From Kistimonas asteriae (GTDB taxonomy: Bacteria > Pseudomonadota > Gammaproteobacteria > Pseudomonadales > Endozoicomonadaceae), in NCBI RefSeq assembly GCF_018263925.1, contig NZ_JAEVHF010000021.1:1-64000 (forward strand): 64,000 bases of DNA, written 5' to 3'. The notes beneath the pieces were generated by a model that was not told the DNA's origin, did no database searches, and was given only the letters and a program-made list of their open reading frames with translations. Positions 26,738 through 34,398 of the stretch are shown here, piece by piece. Each line of letters opens with the position of its first letter. The first letter of the stretch is position 1. Made by a program: the position numbers and the translations under genes.

Positions 26738-27230
26738 GCTATAAACCTCCATGTTGATCAAATGATAGATAAAAAATCTATCCAAAAACCAGCTAGCCAG
26801 TGTGAACCAGGCTGCAAAGCCAAAAGGTAACTAGATTGTTAGAGGTGCTATCCAGAATACTAAACAACTAGTTAGCTTTTAAGACAGGGTTGGATATTAA
26901 TAGTTCATTGACAAAAGTGAAAAGTTTTGGAAGCGTTTAGAGTGAATGCCTATGATGATTTCTAAGTTGTTCCTGTAATCATTTATTATGTGGAGAATGT
27001 TTTTTTGTTTGAGTCAGTTATTACGTTATTTCTGACTACTTAATGAGTTTTGAAAAGCTAAAGCTCGTCAAAGAGGAGGGATAGATTTAAAGTAAATCTC
27101 CTGCAGGAAGTTTTAGTTGCCTTACTGCAATTAGGATGGGTTTGCCCCCAAGATTCATGGCATCTTCTGATGCCGAATATTAAGCTTGGCTTAGAGAAAA
27201 ATAAAAAACACTTCAGGATGCAGGTAAACC
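26738..27230. other. AT-rich intergenic region
   Basis: This stretch of nearly 500 bases has no convincing gene. A 60-codon reverse frame at 27058-27240 overlaps the next gene's start and lacks a ribosome site. The sequence GGTTGGATATT and TGACAAAAGTG near 26888-26915 could be promoter elements, unproven. Confidence 0.3.
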
Positions 27231-28136
27231 ATGCTTTCATTTCGGACAGGCAAGCATACCCAGCAATTAACCACCCTTGATCCGGTGAAGGACCATCATG
27301 AGATGGTACGGATCATGGCAGAGCATGAGTTTCCCCTGGATACATTGATAGCCGGCGAACTGGCCCAGTTGAAAACCTTTGGTATTCCCGGCATTGCCCG
27401 TTTACTGCACCAAACCGGGCGTTATGAGAAAGAAAGCACGAAACGCCTGGATGATACCAAGGCCATTCTGCGGGAAATCATGCAGCCGGGGCCTGATAGC
27501 CCGGCTGGCAGGGAGATGGCGGCGCATCTCAACCAGATTCATGGTTTTTACAAGATTCCCAACGATGAATTTCTCTACACCCTTTCGCTGTTTATTTTTG
27601 AAACGGTACGCTGGAATGCGACTTTTGGTTGGCGAACCATGACCCATAACGAAAAAGAAGCGCTATACAGGGAGTTTTATGGTCTTGGCGAGGCGATGAA
27701 TATACAGGATATTCCGTCCTCGTATGAGGCGTTTGAGCAATGGAAGATAGCGTATGAACAGATGCATCAGGCCTATACACCGGAAGCCGGGAAAGTCACA
27801 GCCGGTATATTAGGAGGGCTTGCGGCCTTGTTGCCCGCCATGTTCAGGCCGTTTACCCAAACACTGGTGGCCACGCTGATTAATGATCAACAATTGCTTG
27901 AGGCTCTGGGGCTGAAAGCACCGACGGTATGGCAGCAGCGCAGCATTATTGGCCTGATGAAAACCAGGGCATGGTTAGGCCGTTATTGTCACCTCTGGGA
28001 AAAGCGGTCTTTTGCTGATAGCCGAATTGTTAACCACTATATCCACTACCCGGATGGATACCAGCGGATGCGCCTTGGTCCCAAAGTGCTGGTTGATCGG
28101 ATTTATGCCCGTAAGCCACTGGAGCCAACAAATTAA
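27231..28136 (+). CDS. DUF2236/MpaB-like oxygenase family protein
   Basis: This 301-residue protein resembles the DUF2236 (MpaB/rubber-oxygenase-like) family. Family traits are the segment GRYEKESTKRLDDTKAIL, the stretch NQIHGFYKIPNDEFLYTLSLFIFE with the conserved His and the later RTMTHNEKEALYREFYGLGEAMNI. MpaB-type proteins bind haem and act as oxygenases, and conserved histidines (His105 region and the HNEKE of the second motif) are present, but no substrate can be named. It starts at ATG 27231. It is convergent with the META-domain lipoprotein, with a shared terminator. Confidence 0.75.
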   Translation: MLSFRTGKHTQQLTTLDPVKDHHEMVRIMAEHEFPLDTLIAGELAQLKTFGIPGIARLLHQTGRYEKESTKRLDDTKAILREIMQPGPDSPAGREMAAHLNQIHGFYKIPNDEFLYTLSLFIFETVRWNATFGWRTMTHNEKEALYREFYGLGEAMNIQDIPSSYEAFEQWKIAYEQMHQAYTPEAGKVTAGILGGLAALLPAMFRPFTQTLVATLINDQQLLEALGLKAPTVWQQRSIIGLMKTRAWLGRYCHLWEKRSFADSRIVNHYIHYPDGYQRMRLGPKVLVDRIYARKPLEPTN

Positions 28137-28158
28137 AGCGCCGCATTCACGGCGCTTT
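28135..28158. terminator. Bidirectional terminator
   Basis: AAAGCGCCG (28135-28143) pairs perfectly with CGGCGCTTT (28150-28158) around a 6-base loop. It overlaps the stop of the DUF2236 gene and lies 9 bases before the stop of the reverse lipoprotein gene, so it can end both transcripts. Confidence 0.75.
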
Positions 28159-28166
28159 GTCCACCC

Positions 28167-28808
28167 TTAAGGTGTGACCACTTCCTGCTCAACAATCATA
28201 TCCAGGATCCAGCGCTTGCTGGAAGCATCAGCCGGCGGATTGGGGACATCGAACTCCTTGATACGCAGGCGATAGGCAATGCCGGGCTCCGGTGCAAACC
28301 CTTCGATGGTGCCGTAATAGAGTGTCCAGGGCTGGTTCTTGTCTTCGCGAATCTGCAGGCATTGCATTGGCGCCACACCCACGCAGGGGGCTTTTTCCGG
28401 TGCAACGTAAACGAAGCGGGTTGTCCCGTCTTCCATGGACGGTTGTTTGGTGAAGGTATAGCTGTCATCCCCTGAGGACAGGGTTAGCTGGTCATCGTGT
28501 TGCTCAACGACAGGTTTGCTGGCCAGTAGCTGCTTAAGGGCCTCTTCCCGCTTGGCGTTTTTGCCATGACACATCATCAGGGTAGTGGCCATATTGTCGA
28601 CCACCAGATGATCACCCTCCATCTGGGCCTTGCCCATCATCCGATTACAGCCGGCATAGGCCGAGATGCGATCTTTCTGGATATCCAGTGTCATGGCCTT
28701 GGTGCCGGCCACTGGCGTGCTTTCCTGCCAGCGGCCTTCCGGCAGACTGCTACAGGCGGTTAATGTGGTGACAATGGCGGCGGTGAGGCCAAGGCGCGTC
28801 ATGTTCAT
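28167..28808 (-). CDS. META-domain and DUF4377 lipoprotein (HslJ-like)
   Basis: This 213-residue lipoprotein has a lipobox LTAC (Cys19). Residues 35-120 form a META domain, seen in ISAYAGCNRMMGKAQ and ATTLMMCHGKNAKREEALKQLL, like the C-terminus of HslJ. Residues 130-213 (FVYVAPEKAPCVGV, MQCLQIRE, WTLYYGTIEGF) match DUF4377, which often follows META in envelope lipoproteins. The known role of META proteins is ill-defined, linked to stress and novobiocin resistance in E. coli HslJ. A single-gene unit; an inverted repeat sits upstream. Confidence 0.8.
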   Translation of the reverse strand: MNMTRLGLTAAIVTTLTACSSLPEGRWQESTPVAGTKAMTLDIQKDRISAYAGCNRMMGKAQMEGDHLVVDNMATTLMMCHGKNAKREEALKQLLASKPVVEQHDDQLTLSSGDDSYTFTKQPSMEDGTTRFVYVAPEKAPCVGVAPMQCLQIREDKNQPWTLYYGTIEGFAPEPGIAYRLRIKEFDVPNPPADASSKRWILDMIVEQEVVTP

Positions 28809-28843
28809 TCGGTGCTCCCGAAAGTGAGTATTAATATGTCAAT

Positions 28844-28878
28844 TGTCGTTTATAGTGTAGTGGTTAGTGTAAACGACA
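28844..28878. repeat. Inverted repeat upstream of META lipoprotein
   Basis: TGTCGTTTA (28844-28852) and TAAACGACA (28870-28878) are perfect complements separated by 17 bases. It lies 36 bases before the lipoprotein ATG and 28 bases after the GH5-like stop. It could be an operator or a terminator for the GH5-like transcript. Confidence 0.4.
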
Positions 28879-28905
28879 TCAGTCGTAACAACCGAAATCT
28901 CTGAT

Positions 28906-30099
28906 TTATTTTCCAATGGTAGAAATGTCTTTCGATGCCATTTTTTCCCCTTTTTTCCGGCCTTTTTCAATGGCGTTTATGACATCTTCCATATTAATAA
29001 CCAGAGAGTGTTCCCGGCCGGTTCTGACCCTTTTTCGCCACTGGTTATCCTTGATGCTGTAGACCGCATTCAGTTCATTCATGGACCAGGGGATCTGGTG
29101 GCTGGCCAGGGTGGTGGTGAAGAAGGTGGCAAATGCGTCGATTTCCTGTTGATCAAGCGAGGCGTTGGCGTTGTCCCAGGGCATCCAGGCACCCAGCCAG
29201 GTTGGAATGCCTGTGGACTGCTGGAAATGCCGCGCTGTTGACACGGCATCCAGTAAAATACGACGCTCTTCTGGCGAACCGTCACCGTGCCAGTCTTTGC
29301 TGCCCCCTTGCTGGTTTGGGCCAGAGGCATAACGATGCCATTCGGCCAGTATGTGCGCCCTGCTAAACAGGTCACTTTCCAACTTTTTGAGTCCTTTCTC
29401 GGTCTTTAGGGGAGAGGTAAGGATGAGATTTCTGGTGGCGTTGTTATCACCGGTGGACCGTATGGCGGTTATCGCCTGGCGCATCCATTCATTGGAGAGC
29501 GATGGATCAACGCGCAGGCCGCCAAACCCCTGGATTCCAATCTCGGTCATCAGGTTAAATCCTAATGTTTGGGGGAAATCCCTGAAATGCCTGGCAACCG
29601 CTGACCACCAGGCGACATAGTTTTCACAATCCTGTGCGCTGGCACGGCTTTCCGCTTCGTGATGAATCCATGACAGGATGGGCGTTATGCCATGGTTATT
29701 GGCAATAGTGATGACACGCTCCAGCTCCGTCAGGAAGCGCTCCATAGTGGCTTTATCCAGGTGTTGTGTGGGTTCAGTGCCTGTGTCCGTGATGACGTCG
29801 GCAAACCCGTAGATATCCGCCCTGGCTCTTAAACGGAGATTACTGAAGCCGGCTTTGCGAAGATCAATCATGGTTTGAATAAGATGGCTGTCGGGCAGTT
29901 CTGACGTCTCGGGAGGTTCTGTTTTGAACCAGCTGGTAGCAAAGCCTGTTCCTATCATCTGCTGATAGCTGAGTGCTGGAATGGGTTTGTCCTGACCATA
30001 AAGGGAGTTGGTCAGGATCATTCCCACGGTTAAAATGACCATCGACAGCCAGCGAAGGGGCGATGGTCGCAGCAATGCATCTGTGGTTGAGGAGATCAT
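28906..30099 (-). CDS. Secreted GH5-like protein, nucleophile position altered
   Basis: This 397-residue protein has an N-terminal hydrophobic segment (WLSMVILTVGMILTNSLYG, 17-35), so it is exported or anchored. The rest resembles a GH5-type TIM barrel: ATSWFK, MIDLRKAGFSNLRLRARAD, WIHHEAESRAS, and GFNLMTEIG with Glu186 at the acid/base site. At the strand where GH5 enzymes carry the nucleophile (usually GE[FW]), this protein reads PTWLGAW, with Ala304 in place of Glu. It may therefore be a non-catalytic sugar binder, or the nucleophile may lie elsewhere. E253 in LAEWHRYASG is another candidate. The subfamily is not recognised. Confidence 0.65.
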   Translation of the reverse strand: MISSTTDALLRPSPLRWLSMVILTVGMILTNSLYGQDKPIPALSYQQMIGTGFATSWFKTEPPETSELPDSHLIQTMIDLRKAGFSNLRLRARADIYGFADVITDTGTEPTQHLDKATMERFLTELERVITIANNHGITPILSWIHHEAESRASAQDCENYVAWWSAVARHFRDFPQTLGFNLMTEIGIQGFGGLRVDPSLSNEWMRQAITAIRSTGDNNATRNLILTSPLKTEKGLKKLESDLFSRAHILAEWHRYASGPNQQGGSKDWHGDGSPEERRILLDAVSTARHFQQSTGIPTWLGAWMPWDNANASLDQQEIDAFATFFTTTLASHQIPWSMNELNAVYSIKDNQWRKRVRTGREHSLVINMEDVINAIEKGRKKGEKMASKDISTIGK

Positions 30100-30407
30100 A
30101 GTGGCCTGGCGAGGTTGCAGAAGGGAGGTGTTGTCGGTGACGCCCCAAATGTAGGCAATTCTATCTAATATTCAAACATGGACGCCTATATTGAGAGGTT
30201 CTGTAAATAGAATGAGTGCAGACACCAAAGGAGGTTGCCGGTCAGCTAGTAACGCTTGGCACTACTGAACGATTCGTCTTAATGGTCAAAAAACCAGGCT
30301 ACTTGGCTGATGTTTTGGTGGATTGTAGCCTTTTCTACTGAGTCAAATTCCGCTGTGATCAGTGATACACTGATCACAGCGAGTAAGGATCATTGCTGTT
30401 GAGTGCA
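30100..30407. other. Intergenic region with large palindrome
   Basis: This stretch carries a 31-base near-perfect palindrome at 30351-30381 but no gene. An AAAGGAGG (30229-30236) is a perfect ribosome-site sequence on the forward strand without a following open frame, perhaps the remains of a lost gene. Confidence 0.35.
30351..30381. repeat. 14-base perfect inverted repeat with 3-base loop
   Basis: CGCTGTGATCAGTG (30351-30364), ATA, CACTGATCACAGCG (30368-30381). It lies 27 bases beyond the stop of the 438-residue reverse gene and would form a very stable hairpin in its transcript. No U-run follows, so it may stabilise the mRNA or be a protein-binding site. Confidence 0.6.
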
Positions 30408-31724
30408 TCAAAGTGGTCCAACAGGCGTTAATGGCTCCATATCCAAATAGCCACGTCTGGGTTGGTAAGAGTCGAGATTCAAACAGCTTTTACCTTGCTC
30501 ATCGATAATCACAACATGCTGGTAAGAACCCTCGGAAAAATGCTCTGGCCACTCTTTTTTCATCAGGGCATGCATCAATGTCAGGATATTGAGGTCAATG
30601 GTTTTGATCTTTTCCTTGATCATTTTAACTTGCTCAAGCAGACGAGTGGATTCCTCGTACCTCTCTTCTCCTGCCAATTGGGAAGCATGTTCAGTGATGG
30701 CAAGACTGACTGATCGATACATATCATTGAGCCGCGAAAGAATAATCATGGTTTTATGCAACTCACTGTTGGGATTGAAAGGTATCTTGACCGTCTTTGC
30801 CGTCGCGGTCATTCCTTCCTGGCCCTCCACATCAGCCAGGTCATCTATCTCTTCCATTTCTTCAACATGGCGTTCATCGGTTCCTGTTTTTGGGTCAGGT
30901 ATATGTGTTGCATCTGTCATACGATGTGTTTGATTGAGTGCGACGAACGATGAAGGGTAATTAGGGAGAAAGTACTTCACCGGTATATCAGGTAGGCCTT
31001 GTTTCATGGTAGCGGCGACGGTTGGAGACAGGCATTGTTCCAGCACGCTTTTTCCTTCGCCATTCAATAGGTATCTTTTACTGTACTTAAAGAACTTCTG
31101 GCATTCTTCGCTCGCCTCTGGTTCGAATTGAGGGGCAGTTTCTGCCAACGCTACACTGTGTTTTTTGGCTAAACCTAATTGTTGTTTGACACTGCACTGG
31201 GATAAAAGGTCCTGTAAGGGTTGCTCCTTCATACTCTCAATGTAAGTGATCGTTTCAGCTGAAATTGTGCGGGTAAGCCTCTGTAGTGGCTTCATCCATT
31301 TCATTCGTACAGAGGTATTCTTCAGGCCACTCAATGTGAAAATAGTGGCCACACGAGTATGTTGCTCTGCGTTGGGAGTTTGAGTTGTGAATGCTTTATG
31401 TGAGAGGGAAGACGATGGAGTCGTTTCAGGGGCGCTCGTCTCAGGCTCACAGATTGGTTCCATTGAGGTTTCAGGTTGTGATGGAGTGGTATCTTTACCA
31501 GCAAGTATGACCTGCTCCATCCTGATTAGTGTGCTTTTTGTTGCGCGAGCACCAATAAAGTCTGTTAATGGTTGCTTAGCTGTAGAAAGAGTTGATCCTT
31601 GGGAGCTATGCGGTTCAACATCCGCTTTTGATACTTTGCCCTTATTGGGTGTTTTGACAGTTTTTGTGCGACTTTTTTTAAGACTTCGAGATGAATGACG
31701 GAAGCTATGCCTGACTCTATCCAT
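30408..31724 (-). CDS. Effector-like protein of unknown family, basic N-terminus and C-terminal YLDM
   Basis: This 438-residue protein matches nothing I recognise. The first 30 residues are strongly basic (RHSFRHSSRSLKKSRTKTVK). Residues 80-120 are Pro/Ser/Thr-rich and contain TTQTP (113-117), a dynein-light-chain-type anchor. The region 285-310 is acidic (EEMEEIDDLADVEGQEG), and 320-390 is helical, heptad-like (RLLEQVKMIKEKIKTIDLNI). The last 15 residues include GYLDMEPLTP, where YLDM fits the YxxM pattern bound by PI3-kinase SH2 domains once phosphorylated. TTGAGGA precedes the ATG. Composition is like the ankyrin genes. The effector view is inference; it could be a structural protein. Confidence 0.5.
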   Translation of the reverse strand: MDRVRHSFRHSSRSLKKSRTKTVKTPNKGKVSKADVEPHSSQGSTLSTAKQPLTDFIGARATKSTLIRMEQVILAGKDTTPSQPETSMEPICEPETSAPETTPSSSLSHKAFTTQTPNAEQHTRVATIFTLSGLKNTSVRMKWMKPLQRLTRTISAETITYIESMKEQPLQDLLSQCSVKQQLGLAKKHSVALAETAPQFEPEASEECQKFFKYSKRYLLNGEGKSVLEQCLSPTVAATMKQGLPDIPVKYFLPNYPSSFVALNQTHRMTDATHIPDPKTGTDERHVEEMEEIDDLADVEGQEGMTATAKTVKIPFNPNSELHKTMIILSRLNDMYRSVSLAITEHASQLAGEERYEESTRLLEQVKMIKEKIKTIDLNILTLMHALMKKEWPEHFSEGSYQHVVIIDEQGKSCLNLDSYQPRRGYLDMEPLTPVGPL

Positions 31725-31959
31725 GATGGATTTTCCTCAATTTCCTTTTGATACATATAAATAAGACTCTCCAATGCTGGTATTGGTTCAACCCGTGACG
31801 TTATTTATTGTTTTTTACTGTAGTGATTTGACTAATTAACTATTTCTTTTTGTTATGGTTTTTTGCTCTTTTATTGTTATGGGCGTTCTGGTCGTATTCA
31901 GTTTGCATAGGGCTAGCCTCTGAACTCAATTTCCACCAGATTTCTGTGGTTACTTGATG

Positions 31960-32700
31960 TCAGAGTAGTTGCCAGAGCGTATCAAATATCACCTGCTGGG
32001 CAGTGGCAATTTCGACAGAATCAATGACCGTCGCCACCGGGTAGTTCTCGGAAGCCAGCGAGATCATGGCGACTTTTGGGGGATAAATCGCGATATAGCT
32101 GGCATCCGGCTGGCCCTGAGTGCGGATCCACTTTCGTTCGGAAAACTCTGCATCTTCACCCCCTTCACCCAGGGCGATGACCTTAACGCTGATCTTCTGC
32201 CGTATACGTTGCGTCGTATAGTTGGGAAACGGACGGTACAGGTGCTGGCGCAGTGACTTGGAGGAAAAGACCGAATAGGTTTTCTCAGGCTGTGTGGCGA
32301 CCGTCGCAAGGATATCTTTCAATACCAACTCAATGCCGTCATCGCCTTCATAAAAGCTGACATTACCACTGCTGAAATCGGGTTTCAGGTGGTGCAGGCC
32401 GGGAATAATGTCCGTTTTCAGCTGCTCAATGGTGTGTTTCAGGGCGTTTTGTTTTTCTTCCGCCAGCTGTAGCAGCCGTTCGGGATCTTCCGCACGGAAT
32501 ACCCGGCGCTTACCTTTCGGGAAATAACTGACAATACCCCGGGCGGCGAGGCGCTTCAGGGTTTCGTAGGTGGTGCCGCGGTTGACGCCGGTCTGCCCGG
32601 CAATGTCGCGGATAGAGGCCGGCCCCAGGCGGAACAGCGTCATGTAGATGCTGATCTCGCGGTCATCCAGATCAAGCTGTTTGAGGGTATCGAGATTCAT
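31960..32700 (-). CDS. TrmB-like transcriptional regulator
   Basis: This 246-residue protein has an N-terminal winged helix typical of TrmB: LDLDDREISIYMTLFRLGPASI, then TGVNRGTTYETLKRLAARGIV and the wing KGKRRVFRAEDPERL. A helix and a ligand-binding half (residues 100-246) follow. TrmB proteins mostly control sugar uptake in archaea and some bacteria. Its position upstream of and divergent from glmU suggests it may sense an amino-sugar, but that is only positional. A dyad overlapping its start suggests autoregulation. Confidence 0.78.
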   Translation of the reverse strand: MNLDTLKQLDLDDREISIYMTLFRLGPASIRDIAGQTGVNRGTTYETLKRLAARGIVSYFPKGKRRVFRAEDPERLLQLAEEKQNALKHTIEQLKTDIIPGLHHLKPDFSSGNVSFYEGDDGIELVLKDILATVATQPEKTYSVFSSKSLRQHLYRPFPNYTTQRIRQKISVKVIALGEGGEDAEFSERKWIRTQGQPDASYIAIYPPKVAMISLASENYPVATVIDSVEIATAQQVIFDTLWQLL

Positions 32701-32722
32701 TTGTCAAAAAATGTATGACAAA
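32700..32722. promoter_or_regulatory. Inverted repeat at TrmB-like start, possible operator
   Basis: TTTGTCA (32700-32706) and TGACAAA (32716-32722) are perfect complements with a 9-base spacer. Another TTGTCA occurs at 32728-32733. The site starts at the regulator's first codon, where autoregulation would be expected. Binding is inferred. Confidence 0.45.
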
Positions 32723-32924
32723 ACCTATTGTCAGGAAGCTTAAACCGAATAATATGGCTTTAAGCTAGTATTACTGTCAATGAAACATTGACAGATTGAT
32801 CGAATTTCTGGGGCCTGCCTGCGTGGCAGGCTCTTTGCTGTGGTACAGCGACTGTGTGTCCAGTGGTTTCCGGTAAATGTTGTCCGGGCGGGCTGGATGC
32901 CATCATCGGATTATGTGAATTGTC

Positions 32925-34307
32925 ATGAAAATCGAAACCATTATTCTGGCCGCGGGCCAGGGCAGCCGGATGAAATCCGCCTTGCCAAAAGTGCTTCACC
33001 CGATTGCCGGCCGTCCCATGCTGGAGCATGTCATCCTGTCTGCCCAGGCACTGCAGGCGAAGCGGACGGATGCAGGCGGTGGTCTGCACGTGGTGATTGG
33101 CCACGGGGCGGACCAGGTTCGCGAGCGGCTGGACAATTATGCCGTCAACTGGGTGGAACAGACAGAACAGTTGGGCACCGGCCATGCTGTCATGCAGGCG
33201 GCGCCGGCCTGTGGTGAGGCGGATATTGTGCTGGTGTTGTACGGCGATGTGCCCCTGATCCAGTCCGCGACGTTGGAGTCCCTGGCCGCGGCGTGCAACG
33301 GTGAACGTCTGGCGCTGCTGACCATCAACTTGCCCAACCCCAGCGGCTATGGCCGGATCGTGCGGGATGCCACCGGCGCCATCCAGGCCATTGTGGAAGA
33401 CAAGGATGCCTCGCCGGAGCAGCACGCCATCACCGAAATCAATACCGGTATTATGGCGATTCCGGGCAAGCACCTGAATACCTGGCTGGACAAGCTCTCC
33501 TGCGAGAACGCACAGGGTGAATATTACCTGACGGATATCGTGGCCATGGCGGTAGCCGGAGGTACTGCCGTGGTGCATGCCCAGCCACAAAGCGCGACAG
33601 AGGTTCAGGGTGTGAATAACCGTGCCCAGCAGGCTACGCTGGAGCGTCAGTTGCAGCGCCAGCAGGCGGAAAAACTGATGGCGGATGGTGTCACCCTGCT
33701 TGACCCGAGTCGTCTGGACATTCGCGGCACTCTTCAGGCAGGCAATGATGTTGTAATCGACATTAACTGTGTATTTGAAGGCGCTGTCGTGCTGGAAGAT
33801 GGCGTGGAAATCGGCCCCGGTTGTGTAATCAGTAATGCAATGATCGGCGCGGGTACCCGTATCAAGGCTAACAGCATTGTTGAAGAGTCCGTGGTGGCAT
33901 CTAATTGTGATATCGGGCCGTTTGCCCGTCTCCGCCCCGGCACCCATCTTGAGGATAGCGCCAAGGTCGGCAACTTTGTTGAAACCAAGAAGACGGTGAT
34001 TGGCGCTGGTAGCAAAGTGAACCATCTGAGCTATGTTGGTGATGCAGACGTCGGCGCGGGCGTGAATGTCGGTGCGGGCACTATTACCTGCAATTACGAC
34101 GGCGTGAACAAATTCCGCACGGTGATTGGTGATGGCGCCTTTATTGGTTCCAATTCCTCGCTGGTGGCGCCGGTCACTGTGGGTGAAGGCGCAACAGTCG
34201 GCGCCGGTTCCACCATTACCCGTGATATTCCGGGACAAAACCTGAGTGTGGCCCGGGGACGGCAGAAAAACATAGAGGGCTGGAAACGTCCGGAAAAAAA
34301 GGCCTGA
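32925..34307 (+). CDS. glmU: Bifunctional GlmU uridyltransferase/acetyltransferase
   Basis: This 460-residue enzyme makes UDP-GlcNAc from glucosamine-1-phosphate in two steps. The N-terminal pyrophosphorylase domain has LAAGQGSRMKSALPKVLHPI, where the usual GxGTRM reads GQGSRM, a conservative Ser change. YGDVPLI and INTGIMA follow. The C-terminal left-handed beta-helix has hexapeptide repeats and the acetyltransferase segments FARLRPGTHL and KVNHLSYVGDADVG. Length is normal (about 456). It is followed by glmS, the classical gammaproteobacterial pair. A hairpin separates the two genes. A 549-codon reverse frame over this gene is a shadow. Confidence 0.97.
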   Translation: MKIETIILAAGQGSRMKSALPKVLHPIAGRPMLEHVILSAQALQAKRTDAGGGLHVVIGHGADQVRERLDNYAVNWVEQTEQLGTGHAVMQAAPACGEADIVLVLYGDVPLIQSATLESLAAACNGERLALLTINLPNPSGYGRIVRDATGAIQAIVEDKDASPEQHAITEINTGIMAIPGKHLNTWLDKLSCENAQGEYYLTDIVAMAVAGGTAVVHAQPQSATEVQGVNNRAQQATLERQLQRQQAEKLMADGVTLLDPSRLDIRGTLQAGNDVVIDINCVFEGAVVLEDGVEIGPGCVISNAMIGAGTRIKANSIVEESVVASNCDIGPFARLRPGTHLEDSAKVGNFVETKKTVIGAGSKVNHLSYVGDADVGAGVNVGAGTITCNYDGVNKFRTVIGDGAFIGSNSSLVAPVTVGEGATVGAGSTITRDIPGQNLSVARGRQKNIEGWKRPEKKA

Positions 34308-34324
34308 AGGCCAACTAACCGATG

Positions 34325-34359
34325 GGCTGAAAGAAAACGACATATTTCTTCTTTCAGCC
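34325..34359 (+). terminator. Hairpin between glmU and glmS
   Basis: GGCTGAAAGAA (34325-34335) pairs perfectly with TTCTTTCAGCC (34349-34359), followed by an A-run rather than U. It may be a processing or stability element of a glmUS transcript. In E. coli the glmUS mRNA is cut between the genes, but the sequence logic here is not demonstrated. Confidence 0.45.
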
Positions 34360-34398
34360 AAAAACGAATACTGTCGTTTAGAGTACAGGAACAGAATT

